Assembly (NCBI RefSeq): GCF_015694465.1
Contig: NZ_JADQDO010000011.1
Coordinates: 1 to 64,000, forward strand
Origin: Microvirga alba
Lineage (GTDB): Bacteria > Pseudomonadota > Alphaproteobacteria > Rhizobiales > Beijerinckiaceae
Length of the DNA: 64,000 nt
Direction: 5' to 3'
This document shows positions 25,701-34,383 of this stretch, piece after piece (the stretch's first letter is position 1; each line of letters opens with the position of its first letter). Position numbers and translations under genes: made by a program. A model generated the notes under the pieces. The model was not told where the DNA came from, searched no databases, and saw only the letters and a program-made list of their open reading frames with translations.

Positions 25701-26705
25701 TTAGCAGGTCGAGCGTTCGACCAGTTCGACGGGCAGGATATGATGGATGGGGGCCTCGCCCGGACGCGCATCCCGCTCGATGGCGGCAAGAACGGAGGCC
25801 ACGATGCCGGAGGTCGACTGGCGAATGGTCGTCAGGTGATAGGGAAGCCAGCTCGATTGAGGGATATCGTCGAAGCCGACGAGGGAGAGCTGCCCCGGAA
25901 CGGACCGCCCCATCTCGCGCGCTGTGTCCAGGAAGCCCAAGGCGAGCAGGTCCGTCACGCAAAACACGCCGTCCAGACGGTCATCGGACAACAAGTCTCG
26001 CGCCGCCTGCGCCCCTGTCTCATACGAGGTCGTACCGGACGCCCAGATTTCGGTGTCGAGGCCGAACTCCCGCATGCGCGCGACGAACGCGTCGCGCCGG
26101 CGCATCTGGCTTTGCGTCCCGCGACCGTTGCTGACGACAGCAGGGCGTTTGCAGCGGGCCTGCAGCAAGCGGTCGGCTGCAAGTTTCGCGCCACCGACAT
26201 CATCGCTCATGATGACATCCGTCGCCGTGTCATCCGATTCCCGATGCATCAGGATCACACGGACGCCGTTGGCGCGGCATTCGTCGATGATCGATGAGGG
26301 CGGCGAGCCTGACATGATGACGATAGCCCGCACGCGGAATTCCAGGATCAGTTCGATCAGCGGCGCAATGCCCTGGTCCGCGTCCGCCGCATTGAGAAGA
26401 AGACATTGCATCCCGCGCGAGAGCAGGCCACGGCTCAATTGGTCGAGCTGGCGGGAGATGAAGGGGGTCCCGAGGTTGGCCCCGACGACGCCGACAAGAT
26501 GGGATTTCTCGCTGATCAGGCTGCTCGCCAGGCGATTGACCCGATATCCGAGTGCCTTGGCTGCATCTTGCACCCGCTGGCGCACGGCGGGAGAGACGCT
26601 GGCGCCAGGCGTGAAAGTTCGCGAAACGGCGGAACGAGATACACCGGCCAGACGAGCGACATCCTCTGCCTTAACGAACCCCCGCGGACCCTTGTCTTGC
26701 GTCAT
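25701..26705 (-). CDS. LacI family transcriptional regulator
   Basis: A 334-residue repressor. The helix-turn-helix and hinge helix are at about 10-62 (VARLAGVSRSAVSRTFTPG...KALGYRVNRLA), followed by a periplasmic-binding-protein-like ligand domain (about 68-330, starting VGVVGANLGTPF). It lies directly upstream of, and in the same direction as, the importer and phosphatase genes, with a palindrome in between. LacI regulators commonly sense sugars, polyols or nucleosides, hinting at a polyol or sugar moiety in the imported compound. Confidence 0.92.
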   Translation of the reverse strand: MTQDKGPRGFVKAEDVARLAGVSRSAVSRTFTPGASVSPAVRQRVQDAAKALGYRVNRLASSLISEKSHLVGVVGANLGTPFISRQLDQLSRGLLSRGMQCLLLNAADADQGIAPLIELILEFRVRAIVIMSGSPPSSIIDECRANGVRVILMHRESDDTATDVIMSDDVGGAKLAADRLLQARCKRPAVVSNGRGTQSQMRRRDAFVARMREFGLDTEIWASGTTSYETGAQAARDLLSDDRLDGVFCVTDLLALGFLDTAREMGRSVPGQLSLVGFDDIPQSSWLPYHLTTIRQSTSGIVASVLAAIERDARPGEAPIHHILPVELVERSTC

Positions 26706-26861
26706 GACAGTCAGTGTCTCTCACTCGGAAGCGCCGTTTCTCTGCTTGGGGCGATATCGTGTAGCTTTTCCACCATTCTACGGACAACCGCAAGACATGA
26801 GCCTGCGCACGGGCTTGTCACGCCTGGATGGCGCCCGTTTTGCAAGGTGATTGTTGATGAT

Positions 26862-26955
26862 GTTTGGGCTTGGCGGGGCGGGGGCAATCATGTCTCCGGC
26901 CTTTGAGCGCGGTCCTTGACCGCTAATGTTTTACGCTGGAGCTGCCCCCTCTCAA
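26862..26955 (-). repeat. IS110-end-like repeat, copy B
   Basis: On the minus strand this segment corresponds to the 100 bp at 16608-16712 and lies about 60 bp downstream of the IS110 transposase fragment at 27.0-27.4 kb. The adjacency to the transposase identifies both copies as element ends. The two copies are inverted and enclose module A. Confidence 0.6.
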
Positions 26956-27012
26956 GTTATCGCGCTTGACCGACGTAAGACAGTGCCACGGGTTTTCCAG
27001 ATCCGGCGGTCT

Positions 27013-27410
27013 TCACATCATCTCATCGTCACCGTGCCAACTGGGATGCCCTGAGGGGCGAATAGTCTTAGCTTGCCGTCTATGATGCCGCCGGCGCGGC
27101 AGCTGATTGCTCCCAGATTCGCAAGCCGTGCTCCTGGCCATGACCGCCCGGGCAATCCGGGCCATCTTGTTGGCCAAGGCGACGGCCACCACCTTGGGCG
27201 GCTCCTTCACCAGCAGCGATCGGGCCCAATCAGCCAGTGCCGTCTTGGTTTTACCGGACTTCATGCTGTAGAGCTTGACGTGCGTTTCCACGACAAGCAG
27301 CTTGCGGAGGTGCCGGTCGCCCATCTTGGAGGTGGAGCCACCTCTTGCCGCCCGTTGAATGCTGCCGGGGCACGAGGCCGAGATAGGCTGCATACTCCCG
27401 ACTGGGAACT
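27013..27410 (-). pseudogene. IS110-family transposase C-terminal remnant
   Basis: The minus strand encodes the end of an IS110 transposase: STSKMGDRHLRKLLVVETH, KTALADWARSLL and VVAVALANKMARIARAVMA. Just upstream the family motif continues only in another frame (EYAAYLGLVPRQHSTGGK), showing a frameshift. The N-terminal catalytic half is absent and the upstream edge is cut by IS6-like sequence near 27.41 kb. It differs in sequence from the IS110 remnant at 1.6 kb. Confidence 0.75.
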
Positions 27411-27515
27411 GTCGCAAACCTATCGGTAATTCAGTTCGGCCTATGTCTCCAGAAGCTCTGGAGGCGCAAAATGTTCAGAGGCCGTCATTTCGATCGCTCG
27501 GTCATCCTGCTGTTT
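27411..27515 (+). mobile_element. IS6-family left-end fragment
   Basis: This segment aligns along its length with the 5' end of the IS6 element at 34.4-34.9 kb in inverted orientation, sharing TCGCAAAC, TCAGTTCGG and TTTCGAT-GCTCGGTCATCCTGC. An ATG at 27471 starts MFRGRHFDRSVILL, the IS6 transposase N-terminus, after which similarity stops. It sits inside the IS110 remnant, so the IS6 copy inserted there and was later deleted. Confidence 0.6.
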
Positions 27516-27664
27516 TGCGACGGAGCCCCGGCCGGTGCTGCCCCCACCGTCTGACCTGGGCTGACCTGACCGTTGCACACGCCAGCCTTGCCTACTTGGT
27601 ATCACGTTGACAGTACCGTCTCGCGTTTGCGACACCCCCGAAAACGGACGGATAGACTTGGGCC

Positions 27665-28336
27665 ATGTCGAACGCCGTAAACCACACTTCGCAGAAACTC
27701 ATTGATGCTTGCGAGCACGTGCTGCGCGAGGTGGGCTCGCTCGACGAGGTGACTGTCCGGCGTATCGCCGGGGAGGCCGATGTCAACGTCTCAGCGATCA
27801 GCTACTATTTCGGGTCGCAAGAAAAGCTCATCATCGCCGTCGCGCAGCGGGTCTACCGCCAACTCAACGTCGAACGGTTGACGTTACTCCATAACGCGAC
27901 CGCGCGCCGCGCGCCCGATCCTCCTGACTTAGAGGAGGTGATTGCCGCGCTGGTCGGCCCTTCGGTGCGATGGAGCCTCGATCCTCGTTCCCGTTACCCG
28001 GTTCTCCGCCACTTAACAGACATGGCGAAGCGCAGTCGTGATCCCGACCTCTACCGCTCCATCGTCGAGGACGTGGAACACCATCGAGCCTTCTTCCCCT
28101 ACCTGCGACGGATCTCGCCCTGGCTCGACGACGCAGGAATCGGGTGGCGCATCAGCTGCGCGCTGGGAATCCGTTCGCAGGTCATTCGCCACCGATTGCG
28201 TACCGGCATTTTGACCGGAAATGCCATCGATCTCACCGACGCGGAGATCGTCATCGCGCACATGGTCGAGGTAATTACCCCGATGTTCCGGCAGGGCCTG
28301 CCAAGAACGACGGATGCGATTTCGAACGCCGTTTGA
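27665..28336 (+). CDS. TetR family transcriptional regulator
   Basis: A 223-residue regulator. The N-terminal helix-turn-helix is at about 8-55, with VTVRRIAGEADVNVSAISYYFGSQEKLI containing the family's characteristic YYF-S-KE-L motif. The C-terminal ligand domain is helical, with arginine-rich segments. It lies 78 bp ahead of the importer ATPase gene in the same direction, so it is the likely local regulator of module B. The ligand is unknown. Confidence 0.9.
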   Translation: MSNAVNHTSQKLIDACEHVLREVGSLDEVTVRRIAGEADVNVSAISYYFGSQEKLIIAVAQRVYRQLNVERLTLLHNATARRAPDPPDLEEVIAALVGPSVRWSLDPRSRYPVLRHLTDMAKRSRDPDLYRSIVEDVEHHRAFFPYLRRISPWLDDAGIGWRISCALGIRSQVIRHRLRTGILTGNAIDLTDAEIVIAHMVEVITPMFRQGLPRTTDAISNAV

Positions 28337-28414
28337 AAACCGTCATGAAGGGGAAACAGACCTTCTCTATCGAAGCTCCCGCGCGCTGCATTGCGTATGA
28401 AGGGAGCCTGAGCA

Positions 28415-29506
28415 ATGGCCAGTATACGAATCTCTTCGCTTCATAAGGTGTATGGAAAAACGCCGGCGGTCCGCGGCGTCGATCTTTCGATCGGCACAGG
28501 AGAGTTCGTCGTTATCCTTGGTCCGTCGGGGTGCGGGAAATCCACGCTCCTGCGCATGATCGCTGGCTTGGAGGACATCACTTCGGGCGTAGTCGCCATC
28601 GACGACGTCATCGTGAATGACCTGGAACCGGGCGATCGCGGATGCGCGATGGTATTCCAGAATTACGCGCTCTATCCGCACATGAGCGTGAGCGAGAATA
28701 TCGGCTATTCGCTGAAAGTCGCGGGTGTCGCACGAGCGGAACGCGACGAGAAGATTCGCCGCGTCGCAACCCTGCTCGGGCTCGATACGTTTCTCGACCG
28801 ACGACCGGCGCAACTCTCGGGCGGCCAGCGGCAACGTGTCGCGATGGGCAGAGCAATGATCCGTTCGCCCCGGGTCTTCCTGTTCGACGAACCTCTTTCC
28901 AACCTCGATGCTAAGCTGCGGCTGCAGATGCGGCTTGAAATTAAGCGCCTGCACCGGGAGCTTGGCTCAACGAGCATTTTTGTCACTCACGATCAACTCG
29001 AAGCCATGACGCTGGCAGACCGGCTCGTGGTGATGAATGGCGGGAAGATCGAACAGGTCGGAACGCCGCAGGAAATCTATCGTCGTCCCGCGAGTCTGTT
29101 TGTCGCCGACTTTCTCGGATCGCCGCCGATGAACTTCATCCCGGCCGTGATCGATGACGAAGGCAAGGCGGTCTGCGCGGATGGACTCCGCCCCTGCCCG
29201 GATCTGATCTGGGACCTTGAGCCCGGCGCCGAGGTCAGAATCGGTGTGCGTCCCGGCGATCTTCAAATCGTCGGCCGCAGCGCACGCGGCGCGCTGCCGT
29301 TCGAGGTCGAGATGGTCGAGGATTTGGGAACAGAAAACCATCTCCACGGCACCACTACCGGCCTGCGCATGACGGCAGTACTCGCTACGGGCGAGGCGGT
29401 TCCGGATCACCCCTTCGCAGTCCTCATTCCCGAATCCGCAGTCCATCTCTTTCGCGAACGCGACGGCGCACGCATCGACCCTAGGTCGGTCTCCCGGATC
29501 CATTGA
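28415..29506 (+). CDS. ABC importer ATPase (UgpC/MsmX type)
   Basis: A 363-residue ATPase: Walker [11 protein letters not shown]-loop [12 protein letters not shown], signature LSGGQRQRV, Walker [11 protein letters not shown], switch VTHDQLEA, then a C-terminal MalK-like domain containing [11 protein letters not shown]. This class powers sugar and glycerol-3-phosphate/glycerophosphodiester importers. It is the first gene of the module B importer, 22 bp ahead of a phosphoesterase, so uptake and hydrolysis are encoded side by side. Confidence 0.92.
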   Translation: MASIRISSLHKVYGKTPAVRGVDLSIGTGEFVVILGPSGCGKSTLLRMIAGLEDITSGVVAIDDVIVNDLEPGDRGCAMVFQNYALYPHMSVSENIGYSLKVAGVARAERDEKIRRVATLLGLDTFLDRRPAQLSGGQRQRVAMGRAMIRSPRVFLFDEPLSNLDAKLRLQMRLEIKRLHRELGSTSIFVTHDQLEAMTLADRLVVMNGGKIEQVGTPQEIYRRPASLFVADFLGSPPMNFIPAVIDDEGKAVCADGLRPCPDLIWDLEPGAEVRIGVRPGDLQIVGRSARGALPFEVEMVEDLGTENHLHGTTTGLRMTAVLATGEAVPDHPFAVLIPESAVHLFRERDGARIDPRSVSRIH

Positions 29507-29528
29507 AGCCAGACAGAAAGCAAACATC

Positions 29529-30383
29529 ATGTCTCGTGAGACGACGTTTATCCATTTGACGGACCTTCATGTCGGCGTGCCGGATGTCGCTGACCCTCAC
29601 CTGTTTACCGATACGGCCGCGACGCTCTCGACCATTCTGGAAATGGTTGCGACGATCGACCCAAAGCCGAGCTTCCTCGTCGCCAGCGGCGACCTGACCA
29701 ACAAGGGCGACGTCCCGAGCTTCCATCACCTTAAGCGCATCATGACCGGGATCGACCTTCCGGTGATCTACGCCCTTGGCAACCACGATACGCGCTCCGG
29801 CTTTTATCAAGGCATGCTGGACAGGAACGATGCGCTCGAAGCCCCGTATTTCCACGATCAGGTGATCGACGGGATACACGTGATCACGCTCGATTCCAGC
29901 ACGCCCGGCCAGATCGGCGGAACGATCGAGCCCGAACAGTTCGCATGGCTGGAGCAGGCGCTGGATACGCACGCGGAGCTGCCGAAGCTCATCGTCTCCC
30001 ACCATCCGCCCGCCTTGGGCGAGGAGCCTGATCTCGCCCATTGGCGTTCCATCGTCTTTCCGGATTCCCAAAGGCTCGCGCAAGTCCTGAAGGGCCGCAA
30101 CGTCATTGGTATCCTCAGCGGTCATATCCATCACGACCGCGTCTCCTTGTGGCACGGCGTCCCAGTCGTCGTCGGAACCGGCCAGCACGCGGCAACCGAC
30201 ATCCTGCAGACGGACGTGCTCCGCATGGTCCGCGGCGCATCCTTCGGCATCGGAACGATCCGCCGCTCAGGGCTGACCGTCGCCTTCGTGCCTTTGCCGT
30301 CGGACCGTGCCGAACTCAACCGCTACCCGCTCGAAATGCTCCGCCAGCGCAACGCAATGGCGGAGATCGCCGCCGCCGAGTGA
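29529..30383 (+). CDS. Metallophosphoesterase (GpdQ/CpdA-like)
   Basis: A 284-residue two-metal phosphoesterase with HLTDLHVG, SGDLTNKGD, LGNHDTR, VSHHPP and SGHIHHD in order. Length and motif spacing resemble GpdQ glycerophosphodiesterase and CpdA cyclic-nucleotide phosphodiesterase. No signal peptide, so cytosolic. Being wedged between an importer ATPase and its binding protein argues for action on the imported compound, most simply cleavage of a phosphodiester. Confidence 0.88.
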   Translation: MSRETTFIHLTDLHVGVPDVADPHLFTDTAATLSTILEMVATIDPKPSFLVASGDLTNKGDVPSFHHLKRIMTGIDLPVIYALGNHDTRSGFYQGMLDRNDALEAPYFHDQVIDGIHVITLDSSTPGQIGGTIEPEQFAWLEQALDTHAELPKLIVSHHPPALGEEPDLAHWRSIVFPDSQRLAQVLKGRNVIGILSGHIHHDRVSLWHGVPVVVGTGQHAATDILQTDVLRMVRGASFGIGTIRRSGLTVAFVPLPSDRAELNRYPLEMLRQRNAMAEIAAAE

Positions 30384-30419
30384 TCTCGAAATTCCGCAAT
30401 CGATAAGGACGCTACTCTC

Positions 30420-31718
30420 ATGTTCAGACGCCATTGTCTCAAGCTGATGCTGGCCGGCTCGGCCTTCGCCCTCTCCAGTGGGTTCGCTCAGGCGCAGATG
30501 GCCGCTTCGATCGACAAGCCCGTGACCATCACCTTCTACAATTACAACCTCGCTTCCGCGAGCGCGGGTGCGGACGCGACCCGCGATCTTCTTCGCGAAT
30601 TCATGGAAGCCAACCCGAACATCACGGTAAAGGGCGTTCCCGTTCCTTCAAACGAGATTCTCAGCCGCGTGCAGGCGGATATCGTCGCCGGCCAGCAACC
30701 TGACGTCGCCCAGCTTGTCTTCCGCGACCTCATCTATATCGCCAACGATCTCGGCGCGAACGCGCTCGAGGTCATGGTTCCGCCATTCGAGCTGGCGAAG
30801 CAGTTCGAAGGCATGATCCCGCAGGGAATCGACCTCGGCAAGGTCGACAACAAAACCTACGGCCTCGCCTATACGTTCTCGACGCCGATCCTTTATTACA
30901 ATGCCGATCTTTTCCGCAAGGCTGGTCTTGATCCCGACAAGCCGCCGCGGACCTGGTCTGAGGTGAAGGCCTATGGGGAGGCGATCAACAAGGCGACTGG
31001 CAAGCACGGATTCTTCCCCGGCGCTTATGGTCCCGTCGATGGAACCTTCGTCTATCAGGCGATCGCGATGTCGAACGGCGGCAACGTCCGCGACGGCAAC
31101 AAGCTCACCTTCGCGGATGCGGAGGGACTGGAGGCCGTGCAGATGCTGCGCAGCATGGTCGACAGTGGCGCGCATGCGCGCATCGACGTTGGCAGCCACC
31201 AGGACACGATGGCGAGCGGCAACCTCGGCATGTTCCTGTATACGAGCGCGGTGCAGAGCAGCCTCCTGAAATCCGCGAAGGGGAAATTCGATTTGCGGGT
31301 CGCGGCCATGCCGGGCTTCGGCGAGAAGCCGACGCGCCCAACCAATTCAGGAAGCGCGCTGTTCGTCTTCAGCAAGGATCCGGCGAAACGCCGCGCCGCC
31401 TATGAACTGTTGAAGTTCCTCACGAGCAAGCAGGCCTATACGGTCATCACCACGAAGATCGGCTATCTGCCGCTGCGCCTCGATATCGTCGACGACCCGA
31501 AATACCTCGCGGGCTGGGTCGCAGAAAATCCGATGATCCGTCCCAATCTCGAGCAGCTTTCGCGGCTCACACCCAACGTCGCATTCCCAGGGCCAAACTA
31601 TCGTCAGGTCGAGAAGATGATGATGGACGGCGTCCGCGAGGCGGTCTTCGGCAAGGGCGATGCGGCCGCTGTCCTGAAGGCGGCGCAGCAAGATGCCCAG
31701 CGGCTGATGCCGCGCTAA
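30420..31718 (+). CDS. ABC importer substrate-binding protein, family 1 (Ugp/sugar type)
   Basis: A 432-residue periplasmic protein with a signal peptide ending near residue 26 (FAQAQ). The mature part has FMEANPNITVKGVPVPSNEIL and the GQQPDVAQL segment typical of family-1 sugar and glycerol-3-phosphate binding proteins, plus KPPRTWSEVKAYGEAI. It delivers ligand to the two permeases that follow. A strong hairpin lies directly after it. Confidence 0.9.
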   Translation: MFRRHCLKLMLAGSAFALSSGFAQAQMAASIDKPVTITFYNYNLASASAGADATRDLLREFMEANPNITVKGVPVPSNEILSRVQADIVAGQQPDVAQLVFRDLIYIANDLGANALEVMVPPFELAKQFEGMIPQGIDLGKVDNKTYGLAYTFSTPILYYNADLFRKAGLDPDKPPRTWSEVKAYGEAINKATGKHGFFPGAYGPVDGTFVYQAIAMSNGGNVRDGNKLTFADAEGLEAVQMLRSMVDSGAHARIDVGSHQDTMASGNLGMFLYTSAVQSSLLKSAKGKFDLRVAAMPGFGEKPTRPTNSGSALFVFSKDPAKRRAAYELLKFLTSKQAYTVITTKIGYLPLRLDIVDDPKYLAGWVAENPMIRPNLEQLSRLTPNVAFPGPNYRQVEKMMMDGVREAVFGKGDAAAVLKAAQQDAQRLMPR

Positions 31719-31733
31719 TCGGCAGACGGCAAT

Positions 31734-31759
31734 CGGGGCGGACGAAAGTGCCCGCCCCG
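31734..31759 (+). promoter_or_regulatory. Intercistronic stem-loop after binding-protein gene
   Basis: An eight-bp perfect stem (CGGGGCGG with CCGCCCCG) encloses a ten-base loop between the binding protein and the first permease. No T run follows. The position mirrors the hairpin at 9.7 kb and suggests differential expression within the importer operon. Confidence 0.55.
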
Positions 31760-31777
31760 CAAAAGAGAGCAGGAACC

Positions 31778-32716
31778 ATGAGCGAGACCAGAGCAGTGAA
31801 GTTGCCAACCGGTGGGATTCGAGCCCTACCCGCGCTGCCGCGCCTCAATCTAGCGCCGTGGCTCTATCTCGCGCCGGCGCTGATCACTATCGTTGTGTGG
31901 ACCTATCTGCCGCTGATCGAGGCTTTCCAACTCTCGTTCTATCAGTGGAATATGCTCCCGACATCGCCGAAGAGGTTCGTCGGCCTCGCCAACTACGCAC
32001 ACCTGCTGACCCTGCCGGAGATGCACGCGGCGCTGGCGAACACGGCGATCTACATCCTCGGCCTGTTTCCGATGTCAGTGATCATCCCGCTCGCGGTGGC
32101 GATTTTCACGCAGGACCTGAAGGGGCCGATGCGGAACGTCTACCGCACGCTCATCTTCGTTCCCATGATCATCGCTCCGGTCGTCGCCGCCATCGTGTGG
32201 CGCTGGCTTCTCAACGAGGATCACGGGCTCGTCAATGTCGCGCTGGATACTCTCGGCCTGCATCGGATCGGGTTCCTGCAGGATCCGAACTTCGCACTCG
32301 CGACGCTGATCTGGATCACCGGCTGGAAGCTGATCGGGTTCTCGACCCTTCTCTTTTCCGCCGCAAACGCCAGCATCAACCCGAGCTATGTCGAGGCGGC
32401 GCGCATGGATGGGGCGTCCCGCTGCCAGATCATTCGCGACATCCGTCTGCCTCTGCTGTCACCGACGATCTTGCTCCTGTCTATGATGACGGTTCTTTTC
32501 GGGGCGCAATGGAGCTTCACCTATATCAATGTCCTCACCGGCGGCGGACCGCTGAAATCGACCACGAATATCTTCTATCTGCTCTGGGATTACGGGTTCG
32601 GCAGCTTGTCGGTCGGCTGGAGTTCCGCGGCGGGGATGATCGCCTTCGCTGGGTTCACGATGATCGCGTTCTTCTGCCTACGGCTCATGAAAAGGTGCTC
32701 CGTCTATGACAACTAG
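31778..32716 (+). CDS. ABC importer permease (UgpA/MalF type)
   Basis: A 312-residue permease with six predicted helices. The first begins LAPWLYLAPALITIVVWTYL, and the EAA loop YVEAARMDGASRCQIIRDI lies near 210. The ATG at 31778 follows GAGAGCAGGA, making it better than an in-frame GTG at 31748 inside the hairpin region. The 3' end overlaps the second permease by 11 bases. Confidence 0.9.
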   Translation: MSETRAVKLPTGGIRALPALPRLNLAPWLYLAPALITIVVWTYLPLIEAFQLSFYQWNMLPTSPKRFVGLANYAHLLTLPEMHAALANTAIYILGLFPMSVIIPLAVAIFTQDLKGPMRNVYRTLIFVPMIIAPVVAAIVWRWLLNEDHGLVNVALDTLGLHRIGFLQDPNFALATLIWITGWKLIGFSTLLFSAANASINPSYVEAARMDGASRCQIIRDIRLPLLSPTILLLSMMTVLFGAQWSFTYINVLTGGGPLKSTTNIFYLLWDYGFGSLSVGWSSAAGMIAFAGFTMIAFFCLRLMKRCSVYDN

Positions 32717-33590
32717 CATGAACAGGGTCTTGTCGTCCGGCGCCGCAGTTGAGCCGGAGGTTTCGCGGAAAGCCCGGCCGCGCATTCGCCCGGGTGCGCT
32801 CACCATCCACGCGACGATGATCCTCCTCGCCTTCATCGCGATCTTCCCGGTCTACTGGATGGTTGTGTCCTCTCTGAAGGCGGAGAACGAGATCTTCTCG
32901 ACCGGACTCTGGCCATCTGCGCCGTCGCTCGACAACTACGGCTTTGTCCTGTCGCAAATTCCCATGCTGCGGATGCTGGCGAACACGACTGTCGTCGCGG
33001 GCGTGACGGCGGCCCTGCACGTGCTGACAGGCTTGTTCGCGGCCTATGCACTGGTCCGCTGGCGGTTCCGCTTCTCCGGTTTTGTATATGGCCTGATCGC
33101 ACTGTCCTGGCTTGTTCCGTTCCAGGTGACCATGATCCCCAATTACGTGCTCGCTTCGCGGCTCGGCCTTCTGGACACGCTCGCCGGTCTCATCGTTCCG
33201 CACGCGGCAGCGGCCTTCGCGGTGTTGATGCTGTATCACGCCATGAAGTCCTTTCCGACGGAGATCATCGAAGCAGCCCGGATGGATGGCGCGAAGCATT
33301 GGCGCATCCTTTGGGAGATCATCACGCCGAACCTGCGCGCGTCCCTCGCGTCTCTTGGGATCCTCGCGTTCATATCGGCCTGGAACGAGTATTTCTGGCC
33401 GCTCCTCCTCTCGCGCAGCATCGAGAATTCGGTCGTCCAGATCGGGCTGCAGATGTTCATGACGCAGGAGGGGAATCTCTGGGGACCGCTAATGGCGGCG
33501 TCGACCCTCGCGAGCTTACCCATTCTGGCCATTTATCTTCTCCTGCAACGGCAGGTCATCGAATCCTTCATGAAATCCGGACTGCGCTGA
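32706..33590 (+). CDS. ABC importer permease (UgpE/MalG type)
   Basis: A 294-residue permease with six predicted helices and the MalG-type EAA loop IIEAARMDGAKHWRILWEII near 190. It pairs with the preceding permease. Its stop overlaps the ATG of the tyrosine-phosphatase-like gene by one base (TGATG), so the phosphatase is translationally coupled to the importer. Confidence 0.9.
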   Translation: MTTSMNRVLSSGAAVEPEVSRKARPRIRPGALTIHATMILLAFIAIFPVYWMVVSSLKAENEIFSTGLWPSAPSLDNYGFVLSQIPMLRMLANTTVVAGVTAALHVLTGLFAAYALVRWRFRFSGFVYGLIALSWLVPFQVTMIPNYVLASRLGLLDTLAGLIVPHAAAAFAVLMLYHAMKSFPTEIIEAARMDGAKHWRILWEIITPNLRASLASLGILAFISAWNEYFWPLLLSRSIENSVVQIGLQMFMTQEGNLWGPLMAASTLASLPILAIYLLLQRQVIESFMKSGLR

Positions 33591-34351
33591 TGACAAATTC
33601 TCCCGGCCGCCTGATCGCCCTGGCGGGCGCACACAATATTCGCGACCTTGGCGGCTATGCGTTGCGAGGTGGCGGACAGACGCGCTGGCGCTCGATCCTG
33701 CGCGCTGACGGATTGCACAATCTGATGGAGGACGCGCAGGCCGAACTGGTTCGGAACGGTCTTCGGACCGTCATCGATCTGCGCAACGCCGCCGAGCTGT
33801 CCGCGGCGCCGAACCCGTTTCGCACGCATCCAGACGTCGTTTACCACAATATCCCGCTATTCAGCGCCCTTGCGCCGATACACATGTCCCACGACCCGAG
33901 TAGAGGGCCTTTCGACATGTCCGTCCGCTACTGTGATGCGATCGATCTCTGCCAGCCCGCTATTTCGAAGGTCATCGTGACGATCGCTGCGGCGGAAGAC
34001 GGAGGCGTACTGTTCCATTGCAGCGCGGGCAAGGACCGGACGGGGATCATCGCGGCTCTGCTCCTGTCCGCTGTTGGGGCTTCGGAGGATGTCGTCATCG
34101 ACGATTACGCGCTTACGGAAACCGTTGCGTCGCCGCTGATCGCGCGGCTGCGGGCGGAAGCCTTGGCGCGTGGGACGGCTCCGGATCTCGCTGACGGATA
34201 TCTGGCCTGCGAGCCCGCACTGATGCGCCGGACGTTCGACCACCTGAATCGAGCATATGGCGGGGTTCGCGCGTATCTTTCGCAACTCGAGATCAACGAC
34301 GCCATCCTAGCGCGTCTCGAGCGGAGACTGACCGTCGATTCGATGAGCTGA
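33590..34351 (+). CDS. Tyrosine-protein phosphatase-like enzyme (PTP fold)
   Basis: A 253-residue phosphatase of the bacterial tyrosine/serine phosphatase type: NIRDLGGY near residue 17, LRTVIDLRNAAEL near 60 and the active-site loop FHCSAGKDRTG near 145 (C-X5-R-T). The family contains protein, phosphoinositide and inositol-phosphate phosphatases. The start at 33590 couples it to the permease stop; a longer in-frame extension overlaps that gene. Coupling to an importer suggests a small-molecule phosphomonoester substrate, though a signalling role cannot be excluded. Confidence 0.88.
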   Translation: MTNSPGRLIALAGAHNIRDLGGYALRGGGQTRWRSILRADGLHNLMEDAQAELVRNGLRTVIDLRNAAELSAAPNPFRTHPDVVYHNIPLFSALAPIHMSHDPSRGPFDMSVRYCDAIDLCQPAISKVIVTIAAAEDGGVLFHCSAGKDRTGIIAALLLSAVGASEDVVIDDYALTETVASPLIARLRAEALARGTAPDLADGYLACEPALMRRTFDHLNRAYGGVRAYLSQLEINDAILARLERRLTVDSMS

Positions 34352-34383
34352 TACCCTGCGGCGTGTTGCAGGCGTTGCTCAAC

